Positions 45,588 to 59,575 of a stretch of DNA of 64,000 bases are shown one piece after another. Origin of the DNA: Metellina segmentata. Taxonomy: Eukaryota > Arthropoda > Arachnida > Araneae > Tetragnathidae. Positions within the stretch are counted from its first letter, which is position 1. Every line of letters starts with the position of its first letter. Location: NCBI GenBank assembly GCA_947359465.1, contig OX375874.1:99141441-99205440 (forward strand), written 5' to 3'. The notes under the pieces are model-generated. The model saw only the letters and a program-made list of their open reading frames with translations, made no database searches and had not been told where the DNA came from. The position numbers were made by a program, and so were the translations under genes.

Positions 45588-45715
45588 AGATTATCTAGGT
45601 AATGTGCAGATTAACTAGGGTAATCGGTTAAAGTGCCGAAAATTGTTTCATTTCTCAAATTACCTAGGTAATCTGCAAATTACCTACATAATCTGCACAT
45701 TATCTACGAGGCACT
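45588..45715. repeat. imperfect inverted repeat of GTAATCTGCA motifs
   Basis: Blocks GATTATCTAGGTAATGTGCA and TTACCTAGGTAATCTGCA, with AATCTGCACATTATCTACG at the right, give several ways of pairing over about 125 bp. CCTAGG palindromes lie inside. It may be the end of an unidentified element. Confidence 0.6.
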
Positions 45716-46569
45716 CGTTAAACTGAAAATAAGATATTTGCTGGAACTACAGCAACGTTTCTGTACGCGTAAATTAACATAATGTTATTTATTTTTCGAT
45801 ATCTAAAGAATCAAGTTAATACAATCAAACAATCAACTAATTTGTTGATAGAATCAATCATCAATCAATTAAAAAACTATAATGGAAAGATTCAAACGGT
45901 TTAAAATATTATTACAGTAAAGGACATTAATTTACAAAACATGTGATAAAATTATGCTTATTTATTAGCAGTCTAAAGATTGGTTACTCTTTGAATTACA
46001 TAGCAATTGATTTTCGCGACAAGCACACCTATTTGTGGTACATTTAGATTTGAAGTCATATTTTCTGAAATCCAGCCAGTACCAAGGGATTGTTTTATTC
46101 ATGTTTGACGTAAAGATATTTCTACAGCAGGGATATATTCTTTCGTTTAAAATCTCTCTTTGCAAACACTGAATTCATATTTTGCATACAATTGTTTTAA
46201 AATACCCGTTTTAGTACCAAGTTTATGAAAGCCATCCTCTGTGTTACTAAGAACCACAGCTGAGATTGAGCGGGCATCAGTTTTTGCTCTGTAATTCTAG
46301 TACTTTAATTCTCACAGCTACACCTTCATCGACATTTGGGTGTCTTACATTAGAAACTGCTAACCTTTACTTTGCTTGCTTTTCTAAACGTTTCCTGGAT
46401 TCATCACGCTTTATAAAACTAAAAGTGCAGGGAGAGGGGGATGGTGTAGTGAAAGGAAAGGAGGGAAACAAACTTTTGAACTTTAACGATATGGAAACCG
46501 TAAATGTGCATATTACCCAGGTTAAATGTGGAAAACCCTCTTTCGACTTCGACGTCAACGTGAAATAAC
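45716..46569. other. unassigned AT-rich sequence
   Basis: No supported gene. Frames on both strands near 46266-46600 overlap one another and lack motifs. Confidence 0.4.
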
Positions 46570-47398
46570 CAATCACAAAAGGCAGGTGGCAGCACATTGC
46601 ACTGGAGTGTATATAAAGGATGTCCTAGGGCATCGGAAAGCATTTCAATTGTTAAAGTAATGCAGAAACGTAGCGATTTATCCGACGTCCAAAAGGGCAC
46701 GATTATTGGCTTTCGGGCCAAGGGTGGAAGCATTTCGGAAACGACTCATTTTGTGAACTGTTCGCGTGCCGCCGTGGTAAAAGTATACCGTGCATGGCAA
46801 AATAGCACTATAAAAAATCAGCGGCGTGGCACATTTGCTGCACCACGGGATATAGATGACAGAGGCGAACGAAAGCTACGAAAATGCGTTTTGGAGAATA
46901 GACGTGCAACTGTTGAGCAACAGACCGCCCAGATGAACTAAGGGGCTACCAAGAGTGTATCCTCAACAACGGCTCAGCGAACGTTGCTACGCATGGGCCT
47001 CCGTCCGTGCCTGGTTAATGCACCTATGCTGACTGCTGTTCATCAGCGACGTAGGCTGGAATTTGCACGCTAGTACCGCAACTGGACGTCTACAGAGTGG
47101 AGACAGGTGGCTTTTTCCGATGAATCACGTTTTGCGCTCCATCGGACAGATGGACGTTGGCGTATACGGCGTGAAACGTCTGAAAGCAAACACACTTCAA
47201 CAATTGCCGGAAGGATCCAGGTTGGAGGAGTGGGTAATCTAGCGCAGCTGACCACGGCACTGGAGTCGGCATGGCTCAACATCCCAGTGACCACCTTCAG
47301 AAACCTAATTGACTCTCCCCTGCACGTCTCGCAGCCGTCCGCTCTGCCAAAGGTGGTTATTCTGGCGTTTGACAGGTGGTCACATTAATGTGACTGGA
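46570..47398 (+). mobile_element. internally deleted Tc1-like element G
   Basis: The right end has GGTGGTCACATTAATGTGACTG just after the transposase stop. The matching left end is not visible, so the left limit is approximate. A transposase of about 340 residues is shrunk by loss of its central catalytic region. Confidence 0.7.
46660..47388 (+). pseudogene. Tc1-like transposase pseudogene with internal catalytic deletion
   Basis: ATG at 46660 opens MQKRSDLSDVQKGTIIG and the first HTH (SISETTHFVNCSRAAVVKVY). A second HTH region follows (RKCVLENRRATVEQQTAQ), then a stop near 46939. The frame continues GATKSVSSTTAQRTLLRMGL and QVAFSDESRFALH with the first catalytic Asp near 47115. After RIRRETSESKH the sequence passes directly to a C-terminal piece (LESAWLNIPVTTFRNLIDS, then QPSALPKVVI), ending near 47388. 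The segments holding the second Asp and the Glu are missing, about 120 residues. The product could at most bind DNA. Confidence 0.85.
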
Positions 47399-48840
47399 CT
47401 GTGTGTGTGTGTGTATATTTATATATTGATGAATCGTTAATTGTACTTTCGAAAACTGATTTTTCTAATATTCCATTATAAAAGACCAATACATCAATTA
47501 AACATCAACAGTAACATAAATGTGCTTTGATAATTATTTACTAATGGCGATGAAGTTCATTACGTTTTTCTTGCTTACATCAGCCAACTTAACAATATGA
47601 TTTCGTTTTTTTTTTTTTTTTTAAATAATCATAAAATACTTTTCAAGGTTTCTTTTGAATCCTATTTTGTCACCAGCACTTGGAGTGTTGTTTCCTTTCA
47701 AATGTAACGTCCCGCTTTTTGTGTGCGCCTCCATTCAACGAGCCAAGGATTATTAGTACGAAACGTGTTCAGGAATTTCTAAAAGGGCTGTTTGGAACCT
47801 CTAAGAGACTTAAAAACTACCCTCTAAAACATTTTTTCAACACTTATTAAACATACAATTACTTTAATGGTTGTAATAGTTTTTAAAAAAAAGGCATTTA
47901 TTTCAGGATAATCATTTACCACCAATTTCCAGAAACAGTTATTTTGATTACGACCGTGTTGCAGACAAAATTAATTCCTATTTATACTTTCTTCTCGTTT
48001 AATCCCGCTACTATGATTAACGCTGCACAAGATACGAACTTAAAATTAATTCCAGCTTCCCCCTCTGATGTGTGAAAATATTAAGAACATGACATGGAAT
48101 AATTCATGTCTACCAAAGCAAAGTGAAGTCAATATTAAATATGCTGCAAGCGCATCATATAAATAGATTCCGTAACGTCAGCATAAAGTTTTCTATTAAA
48201 TTAATCTGCATCTGTTTGGACAACAAACATTGACTGAAAGCATACATTTCCCCATAGTTTATGCATCGAAAACTCTTTTATAGAATTCATGTTATTTTCC
48301 ATTACTTGACTTTGTTTATCTTGTGTTTGTCACATCTTGGCTAAATATGACCTTTGCACCGTAAAACATAACATTCATCATATATTCCCCTTAGTGTTCA
48401 AAGAAAGTTTGTTCTCTAATAACGGAGTATGTAATAAGTACCAGCTAAAAATGCGTCATAATAGAGAAAGCTGCTTTTTCCAATCATAGATTTGTTTTAT
48501 TAAATGTTTGATAGATTTGACCTGGTACAATCGGATTTTCTCTTCTTAAATATAACTTCTTTTTAGTTACTTTTTGCGTAAACCTATTTATATCCCTCAT
48601 TAAATAATAAAGCATTGCAAATTCCTTCAAGTATGCAAAAGTTCTAAAACCATAACACTTTTTATATTTAGAGAGAGCACATGTAGGTAGTTTAAAACTT
48701 CTCGTACATACTTTAAGGTAAAGTAGATAGCATGAAGGAATGTAAAAATGCATGTCCACCATCTGGCCAGTTTGGGACACCTTCATTTTAGACGCCGATT
48801 TTGTACGGCTGACATGTATCATTTCATGAATAAGATGGCT
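47399..48840. other. unassigned sequence with GT and poly-T tracts
   Basis: A short GT run lies at 47400-47416 beside the Tc1 end and a T-run at 47607-47622. No gene is supported. The minus-strand frame 48484-48867 (127 codons) has no recognisable motif. Confidence 0.45.
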
Positions 48841-48844
48841 GGAG

Positions 48845-49145
48845 CTAACGTCACACTGGAGCACCACAAAGGGTTATTGGTGACAGTGCAGGATCAAACC
48901 AGAGGGAAAAGATTACAATTCTACTTAATTTTGTATGGCCGAATGACGAGGTTAACATCTGAGCTGGTACCCACTCTTCAAACATTCACACCATACCAAC
49001 GTGAAGACATTTGACACTACGCGACATACTTAATGAGTTCAAGCGCCAGCGCACACAACTATCTCTGGTTGATTTGAGTTTCAAACTCACGACTATTCAG
49101 TTCATAATTCTAGGTTTTACCAACTGGTTACCGTGAATCTCATGC
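48845..49145 (-). mobile_element. tRNA-derived SINE, full length
   Basis: On the minus strand: head with GGTAACCAGTTGGTAAAACC (box A-like) and GTGAGTTTGAAACTC (box B-like), body with TACCAGCTCAGATGTTAACC, and the 3' end TGGTGCTCCAGTGTGACGTT. Orientation is opposite to most other copies. Confidence 0.82.
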
Positions 49146-49433
49146 ATCTAGCGTATAAAGCAGGCAATGGAAACACGCATGCATGACAACATGTAAATAT
49201 GTTGTGCATAGTTGGAAATCCATATTGTCAGGCTTAACTGTTGGCTCCTTCAACTTTGAAAGTTATGTGTATTACTACTGTGAAGCTGTAAAATTAGGGT
49301 TGAAAATAAAAGCTATTCACATATTTCCTGCATTTCATTTTTGCCCATATGCGTGTTGAGTTATACGGATTAAGTTTTTGATCCCTTCTTTCCCTTTAAA
49401 TCTGAACAGGAAGTTCATGTAGGTCATTATAAA
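49146..49433. other. unassigned AT-rich sequence
   Basis: No supported feature. It ends in CATTATAAATTA just before the CACTG-ended element. Confidence 0.4.
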
Positions 49434-49436
49434 TTA

Positions 49437-51710
49437 CACTGTACAACAAATTGTAACTTTTTTTCTGTCTTTTATATGAAACTATGTCATTCTGCATAAA
49501 CAAAGTGCTGGATTCATGTAACAAAACCATAATGGTCCATCATGAACCGTTTTTGTAGGAGACCCGCTTCTTCTATATATACAAGTTGGTTATAGAGAAA
49601 TGTAACAAAGACTTGATCATAGAAAACAAAAACACTAAAATTATTTGCTTGGCCGTTTCCTTTTGTAAGCATCTGTTAGCGTGTCTCTGATAACAGACCA
49701 GCAATATTCAGCTAGCATACTTCCATTCCAACGTCCACTGAAACGCTTTTTAAACATAGATATCCTGGTGAAACCTTTCCCCATACTCATCACTAATTTC
49801 GCCAAGGTTTTGAGGAAAGAAGTCTAGATGTGAGTCCAAAGAGTGTAGTTTTAATTACATATTTCAACCTATATATAACACGAAAGCACACAAGATAGTT
49901 TTCAGCTTTCTCATTTCCAAGGAAACGTGAGCACACTGATTTGAATGCCAGTCATTCTACTTTTTTTGCTTCTGACAGTTTATTTTCAAACTCTTCATCA
50001 TGAAATACTGCTTTAATTTGTGGGCCAATAAAAACCCTTTCTTTTACCATTGTCTCATTAAATTTTTGAATTTGTTCCCGAGATGTAAGAAAGCCACTCT
50101 TTCTCTGTCCAGAGCTTTTACAAATATTTTCATCAAACCGAGTTTAATGTGCAATGGTGGAAGAAAGACGCATTGCGAATTCACAAGTGGTTCATGTGAT
50201 ACGTTTTTGGTGCCTGGAATGAAGTTTTTTCTTGGAGGCCACTGTTTACGGATATTGGGATTTTTTCTGTCACGACTTTCCCATTCGCAGAGAGAGCAGC
50301 AAAGTTTAGTGTATCCCTGTTGCGTGCCTGTTAATATCCCAATGACTTTCAGATCTCCACAAATACTCAATTAACTTCAGTATAGCACTCATAAATTCGT
50401 AAGTTTCCTTTGTATTTGTAGAATATGCTACAGGAACAGACGGACAATCATTTCCTATCTGGAGGAGCACTGCTTTGAGACTACGTTTGGACGAGTCACT
50501 ATACAAGAGCCACTCTGCTGGATTATGATCATGACCCAATGCCTGAAATAAGCCATTAATATCACAGCAATATACGATGTTTTTTTTCTCCGAAAAAGAG
50601 TCTACAAAATGTCTTTGTCGTCTTCTAAATGAACTTATTGTTACACCTTTCTCTAATAGATTCCAACCTTGAAGCCTAGAACCCAGTAATTCTGAGTCTG
50701 TTTAAGAGAGTTTTAAGTCACGTAAAAAATCGTTAAGCTCTGCCTATGTGATTTCATGATGTGGACATGTCATAGATTTAGATGATTGAGAAAGACCAGA
50801 TCTTGATGTTTTGTTTCATCGGAGTTTTCTTCCTCTGAATCAACATTATATTTATCTGGAGCTGTAGGTAAAATAATATCTTCAGAATGAGGAACTGGTT
50901 GAATAGCGGAGTGTAAGTTTGGATACTGAATACAATGTTTGAATTTTGAAGAGAACCCCTTGACATCTGTCAAACAAAAGTAACAATTCGTTAAGTGATT
51001 GGTTGGTTCACGCCAAACCATAGGTACTAAAAATTTCATTCTACTACGTTTTCCTTGTAACCAGTTTCACAGATTCCTAGAACATGAATTGCAGCATATA
51101 TGTGGGGCCCAGGATTTATCCTGGTCCCTAACTCTACATCCAAAGTACAGTTCATAAGCCTTTCTAACTAATGGTGAAAAGCTACATCATTGAGTCTTCA
51201 ATTTAAGTTCGCCATACATGTAACAAGATAAGTCCGGCTTATTTTTACACTGACGAGACATTATAATGCAATGTACGTAATATAATCTTGTTCTTTACAC
51301 ACTTGTACACTTCACACTTAACGTCAATAGAATTTTCCAACCAGCAACCCTTCAATTAGCAACATAAGACAGTGGGCGGAAACATCTGCAAATAAACAAA
51401 AACTCTGATCTCTCAGAACTGCTCTCAGTCAGTCGGCGTGTCCTTTATATGTGTTTGGCAGCTAGAGCCTCGAAACTTCGAGAAGGTAGATAAGGCTTTT
51501 GTCGCCAAAATGGTTGCCAAGTTGGTGATGGTCCAGCTGTCAATGAGAACGCCTTACCATTGCCTGTAAGTTGTTTTTCCGGATGAAAAATCGTTTTGGG
51601 GACAATGGTGTGTGGTAAACAAAAAATAATTACAGATTCGTTATTTTCAGCCAAAAGTTTTCAAGAAACACATATTTTCATCTAAAGGACATTTTTTGTG
51701 TTGTACAGTG
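49437..51710 (-). mobile_element. CACTG-ended DNA transposon carrying an orphan protein family
   Basis: The ends are a perfect 12-bp inverted repeat: CACTGTACAACA at 49437 and its complement ending at 51710. Weaker complementarity continues inward. TTA flanks both sides (49434-49436 and 51711-51713). CACTG/CACTA ends with a 3-bp duplication fit the CACTA (CMC) superfamily by established structural rules, but I cannot confirm this from the protein. The 2,274-bp interior carries the minus-strand orphan gene remnant. Confidence 0.72.
49640..51039 (-). pseudogene. uncharacterised arthropod repeat protein, frameshifted
   Basis: From ATG 51037-51039 the frame opens MKFLVPMVWREPTNHLTNCY with a CX2-type CYFC pair, followed by an acidic stretch (SEEENSDETK). 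Later frames hold SELLGSRLQGWNLL (about 50700), HDPAEWLLYSDSSK-like sequence with SLKAVLLQIGN and KETYEFMSAI (50306-50539), then GDLKVIGILTGTQQGYTKLC, CSLCEWESRD, FIPGTKNVSHEPL and LPPLHIKLGLMKIFVKAL (50044-50370). It continues to ISDEYGERFHQDI near 49780. I recall many 'uncharacterized protein' entries with the same motif order in arthropods; none has a known function to my knowledge. DSSK and HQD acidic positions could be catalytic, but this is inference. At least four frameshifts or stops make this copy dead. Confidence 0.7.
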
Positions 51711-51713
51711 TTA

Positions 51714-54569
<2,856 letters not shown>

Positions 54570-54672
54570 TGCGAGCGAAGCGAGCATAGGTTCGCGCAGC
54601 GAACCAGTGAGGATAGTAAAGCAATCCTCCGGGGGTTGGCGAGCGCTAGCGAGCAGGGGGCTGGCCCCCTAG
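54570..54672 (+). mobile_element. Helitron-like 3' end
   Basis: A GC-rich block with stacked hairpins stands out from AT-rich flanks: GGTTCGCGCAGCGAACC, a GCGAGC-rich segment, and the terminal AGGGGGCTGGCCCCCT. It finishes CTAG followed by T at 54669-54673, the CTRR-T end expected for Helitrons. A core of about 24 bp is shared with 29092-29190. No helicase or Rep sequence is present, so the copy is non-autonomous or fragmentary. Confidence 0.62.
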
Positions 54673-54967
54673 TTTTATCTAATGTAATCACTCAAATCTA
54701 ACATATATTGTAAAACATAATACACTTCACGTATTATACGCAAGTCATGTACATCTTCGGGATGAAACCGAATATATTTTGGTATGGTATGTAATTGATG
54801 AAATATATTACACTTGTTGAGGATCATTGATTACAGAGAAACGGAAACATTCTTTGGCGACAGCCATTTTGGTTGGGATATGGTTTCGATAGCGATTCAG
54901 TAGAAAATAACACGGATGAAACTCCAGGTTAAAAAGGAATAAACTTCTTTCATACAATAATCTTATC
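54673..54967. other. unassigned sequence
   Basis: Nothing supported between the Helitron-like end and a SINE-like head. Confidence 0.4.
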
Positions 54968-55070
54968 ACCACAGTAGCTGAGAAGTTAGAACTCTCGTTT
55001 GGACTGAAGTGGAAAGTTGCAAATTTGAACCTCGCATGCGTAGATTCAAACCTATTGCTTGGAGTTCACT
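54968..55070 (+). mobile_element. SINE head, degraded
   Basis: CACAGTAGCTGAGAAGTTAG resembles box A, and GTTGCAAATTTGAACCTCGC resembles box B. The body of the family is not seen downstream. The call is tentative. Confidence 0.45.
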
Positions 55071-55224
55071 GGTTTTTCCAATGGAATTTCCGCAAAGTCA
55101 TTTGGACAACCGTAGAGAAATAATTGACCCAGTACGAATGATTCGTGCTTAATGTGCTCTGTGTGCTTAATCCTCCTTGTTGTTTCAACGAGTCATTGCT
55201 TTCATTAATACTTGACCAATTTTG

Positions 55225-55365
55225 TTAAATGATCAGATATCTCGTCAAGATACTGCTCATTTCTTATGATGACGAGATTAAAATTTGGTTCTTTTTTTCT
55301 AGTGACGAGGTATCTTGTCCTTCAAGTTCTTTGGTTTTATATAATGACGAGATACTTGGTCAAGA
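55225..55365. repeat. palindromic minisatellite, cluster 4
   Basis: Three degenerate units: GATCAGATATCTCGTCAAGA, ATGATGACGAGATTAAAATT with AGTGACGAGGTATCTTGTCC, and AATGACGAGATACTTGGTCA. The linker again holds TGGTC/TTCTAGT-like sequence. Confidence 0.75.
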
Positions 55366-55839
55366 GTACCACCAGGAAATGCTAATCAACCGGTAGACAC
55401 TAATCACAATGGATTGTGACTACATCTTGGGTATTTATCCTGGAAAAAAACTAGGACGTGAGCAAGAGATTGAATACCAGTAGAGACTAGTGTACTGGCA
55501 TGAATTGATAGAGTATCCTTTTTTCTTAGACTTTCCATACAAATATGCATACAGGGTATGCATATTTGGGTGTACATGCAACGTGTAAAGATAGAGAAAC
55601 AACAATATCGTTTATTATTCAATGGCCCCTAACTCGTATGATGGTAATAGCATTTGTTGCACACCCAACAGTCCCTATCTTGCGCCATAAAACCCAAACA
55701 AGTCCCGGGTTTCCATCTCGGTTTCCATTTACATGGATGTTGGTGTTTGTCTGTTAGGAGAAATGGTGGTTTTCCCACTGTGATCCTTTACACTAATAAC
55801 CATCAGTTTGTCCTTCATAGTGCAGAAAGTCAATGAGGT
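55366..55839. other. unassigned sequence
   Basis: No supported gene. Short overlapping frames at 55404-55836 have no motifs. Confidence 0.4.
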
Positions 55840-56329
55840 TGTGGAATCATCGCCCCTAAACGGTAGTTGTGAAAACAGTACGAATCGTATACAATGAGAA
55901 GTCAACCAACAGTTAAAATATTTAAGTTATTATTAATCCAAGAACATTAAGGAATCATATAGTATTTACATCATCACACAAACATTATTACAATAATACA
56001 TAAAAGTATGTATATCACAGTACAGCGCGGTGTACAAGCCTCGCCCGCTGCTTCTCGCTCTCTAACTTCGTCTCAAATCGTCTCCTCGCAGTCAAAAAGC
56101 AACCCGACGGTAAATGTATAAAACCAATCACATATCATCTGGACGTACAATATAACCTGTTCTTCTCAAGTCGTTGTTAAGCGTACGACGTAATAACAGC
56201 AACTTGTACCAAAATATAACCAATCATAATAAATATTTAGCATTCCGATGACAAAATAGAGTAGGCACTTGCTCTACGAGGAAACACTTTCTAATTGTCA
56301 ACCAAAACGATGTTTCTCACAATGTCACA
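55840..56329 (-). repeat. LTR-like dispersed repeat R3, copy 1
   Basis: About 490 bp begins TG (TGTGGAATC on the plus strand) and ends CA (CAATGTCACA). On the minus strand it has a TTTTATACATTTACC box and AT-rich 3' part. It matches 62353-62850 throughout, for example ATATTTAAGTTATTATTA and CCAAGAACATTAA. A solo LTR is the likeliest explanation, though no target duplication or primer-binding site is evident. Confidence 0.6.
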
Positions 56330-57604
56330 AGATCTGTAATCAGTCGTAAGAAATGAAAACTCACACATTGTTATGTTTATACCCTTTTTTTTTAACTATT
56401 TCACCACCAATATTAGCAGCTGTTGCATGGATTTTATGTATTTCACGGCGTGACTGTATTTGTACGCTTACATTTTCATAGTGGATGCTCACAGTTCCAC
56501 TAATAGAAATAATCTACGCTTGTCATGTATTGCCCTACAAATTATCCAACTGTTGAACACAACCCCTATCAATTCTAGGTGACGCTTGCAGACATGTCGT
56601 CACCACCACGCCGAAGGCCAAGAATCTGCGAAATCGACATTTCTACAAAAACGCTTTCACATTTTGATGCTTCGGGGAAAATTGAGATGCGACTTAAAGG
56701 TCCTTTTCTCATGAAAATTGGAATTTCCACTAAGAATCCAAATATTTCGTGGTTTTGTCATAGCATAAAACATAAAATGGTGACTAGCAAAATGCAGTTT
56801 CGCGAAATTTGCCCAAATCCAGGTTAGTGAAATTTATCCAAATCCAGGTTAGTGAAATTTGCCCAAATGCAGATTAGTGGCTTTGGCCTGGTGGTAACAA
56901 TATATACCTCAATGGAATATGGTTTAATTTTATGTTCCTTACCACCCCTTGAACTTTGTACAAGATCTTTTGAAACACCCAGTTCAACAAGATTAATATT
57001 CATGAAGAATGAACCTATATTAATAGTGTAGCACAAAGGGAACATTTATATCAATACTTTGAGTGTCCATTACCTATCGTTCCACGAGAGATTAAGGGGT
57101 TTTGGGGTATCAAGGACAACAAAAACATTCGAACCCGACGCTGAAAGACCGTTCGACACACACAAAAAACAACATTTCCCTTAATGACCGATGGATCCAT
57201 AAAACCTATAAAATTCTCCCCGGTTTGCCTCGATTCTTTTTATGATTTTTTCTGAAGGGGCGCTGTGATAATATCTGACATAAAACGATTCTTAATGGAG
57301 CCCGTGAGATATAAAATAAATCATTTTAAAGCTTCATAATTGCTTTGGGTTTCCAGCGCTAAACGAAACTCGAACGACGGCAGGAAAACAAAAAGTGCTG
57401 AAAACGAACAAATATAAAATATAAAAAAGAGCCCCACTTCGTGAACATTGCACCTCGGTTACATTCGAAAACCTGGCAAGTTAAATGGGACTGGGTATTT
57501 CAAACAAATTGATTTTGAGACAATGGTTGGGTTTTGAATCGATGCGGTGTGGCTGTTAGGGAAGTAAAATTATATTTGTTTAATGGTTTCCCAACGTTAT
57601 TATG
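56330..57604. other. unassigned sequence, less AT-rich near 57200-57500
   Basis: Contains a short direct repeat of GAAATTTGCCCAAATCCAGG and GTTAGTGAAATT at 56799-56860. The 57200-57500 part is GC-richer and repeat-free, similar in character to 10950-11560. No gene is supported. Confidence 0.4.
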
Positions 57605-58165
57605 GGGAACGCGGTAGCCCAGTTAGAAGACTACAGAACGAGGGACCGAAGCTCGAAACCCGACCATTGGGTACCCAAAGCATAGTGCATACATTAATCC
57701 ATCGTGGCCTCACGCTAGCAAGGTGTTGAATTTCGGAGAGTGGTGTGCCATTTCAAGTGTTGACCTCGTCAGCTGACTCTTGTTCAAAATTAGGAGGTGT
57801 CGTGTCTTTATCTTTTAGATGGATCCCCTGGAGCGTCGATGTTTCACATGTCCTCACGCTGGTGAGGTGTTGAATTTCGGAGAGTGGTGTACCATTTCAA
57901 GAGTTGATCTCATCAGCTGACTCTGGTTCAAAATTAGGAGGTGTCGTGTCTTTACCTTTGAGATGGATCTCAGAGCGTCGATGCCTCACATGACATCGCG
58001 CTAGCGAGGTGTTAAATTTAGGAGAGTGGTGTGCCATTTCAAGAGTTGACCTCGTCAGCTGACTCTGGTTCAAAATTAGGAAATGTCATGTCTGTATATT
58101 TGGGAAGGATCCTTGAGCATCGCCAGTAGCTCGTTGTGTTTCCCCAAAGTGCGACGTTCTTCTAT
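57605..58165 (+). mobile_element. tRNA-derived SINE with triplicated body
   Basis: The head has GCGGTAGCCCAGTTAGAAGA (box A) and GAAGCTCGAAACCCGACC (box B). The body block that starts CCTCACGCT is present three times, at 57708, 57852 and 57994, giving periods of 144 and 142 bp. The usual 3' end (GTTGTGTTTCCCCAAAGTGC, then GACGTTC) closes the element. Total length is about double that of other copies. Confidence 0.88.
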
Positions 58166-59284
58166 CTTTTCCCAGTGATAAAAAATTGCACTGTCATTGA
58201 GTCTGTGCAAAATTAATTTTATGGCAGATGGGATCTTAAAAAATGTCTTCATGTATGAATCCATTACAATTCAGGATTGCCAGGGAAGAGGTTGGAACTA
58301 AGCTGCACTGCGTACAGGTGGGAAATGACTTCTGGCCCTCTAAGAATATGATCTTTATCAAATGGCCATATTGGCGCCTGACAAGAATAGAGAAAGTTCG
58401 CCGCTACAAATTTACGACAAACAGCTCTCCTAGTGTTTTACTGCTTTACGTGAAATTGTTACATGAAATACGTTAAAATATCTGGGCAATTGCTTTCCAA
58501 GAACTTAGAAGTGGTCGTCCTTTTAGAGTAGGACGAAACTTTATTTTGTGTCAGATTTTTTAATTCTTCTATCTGGCCTATCTGGTAGTCAAGTGTTTAG
58601 TGTCCTAGCTCTTTGATTAACAGGCTCTTAATTCGAGTATTGGTGCAAGTCATGGATGTTTGTAGTGGTGCGGTATGTACTTCAGAACATAATTTCCGGT
58701 CTAACTGTGTAGCAAAATAGTACCCAAGTCCTCGTGTCGCAAAAACGACCGTGGAACTACCAAATGAACAGCAACATATAAAGGAATTATCTCGATATCG
58801 TAGGAATCTTTACAGAGTAGCTATTCCCACCTCGTTGTAAGGAACTTTATAACTTCATTTAAGGACAACATTATACTATATGTGAAAAGTTTCACACAAG
58901 ATCGGTTTTCCTTGGATTGCCGAAGAAAAAATGCATTGAACATTTTTCCTCACACTGGTGGAAGTCTATGCATTCACAATGTACCAACAAATATGTATTA
59001 TAATTTTTCTCGTGTATTTGCTTTTGAAGAACCATATTGTTACCTATCGAGTATTTTTAAACTAATATTTTTTCCTGCAAATATCGTTTCCCTTTTCTTT
59101 GGATACGAAGGTCAGAAATTTCGTTACCAACCTGAAACTTAGAACAAAGAACTTTAAACATGGAAATTTTAATAACAATCAAACGCATTCTTTCTTGACC
59201 AGAACAGAAATAAATAAAACAATACTTTATTATATCTGTGCCATTCAGTTCGATACAGACATTAATTCAGACGAAGAATTTTAT
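58166..59284. other. unassigned AT-rich sequence
   Basis: No supported gene or element; small frames at 58243-58476 and 58882-59142 lack recognisable motifs. Confidence 0.45.
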
Positions 59285-59575
59285 GGAGATCAGGTTATAT
59301 GGTTGGAAGAGTAACGGGTTAGTAACCAAAGGCTGGTGAGTTCGGATCCAACCAAAGATCGTCGTATAGAAAGGAGGCTGGTGCACGTTAAATCGATCAA
59401 GGCTTCAAATGTCCTCACGTTGGTGTAGTAGGGTACCAACTCAGGTGTGACCTCGTTATCTGACCATGGTTCAAAATTTTATGGTGTTGTCCTATGATAT
59501 TTCCCTATGCGATTGACTCCTGACTGTCGCCAATAGCCTTTTGGGTTGATGCAGTCGGACATTAATTAAAATACT
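59285..59575 (+). mobile_element. tRNA-derived SINE, full length
   Basis: The box B region reads GGTGAGTTCGGATCCAACC. The body has GGTACCAACTCAGGTGTGAC followed by CTCGTTATCTGACCATGGTT, and the 3' end reads GACTGTCGCCAATAGCC and then CAGTCGGACATTAATTAAAA. It is close to the consensus implied by the other copies. Confidence 0.87.
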
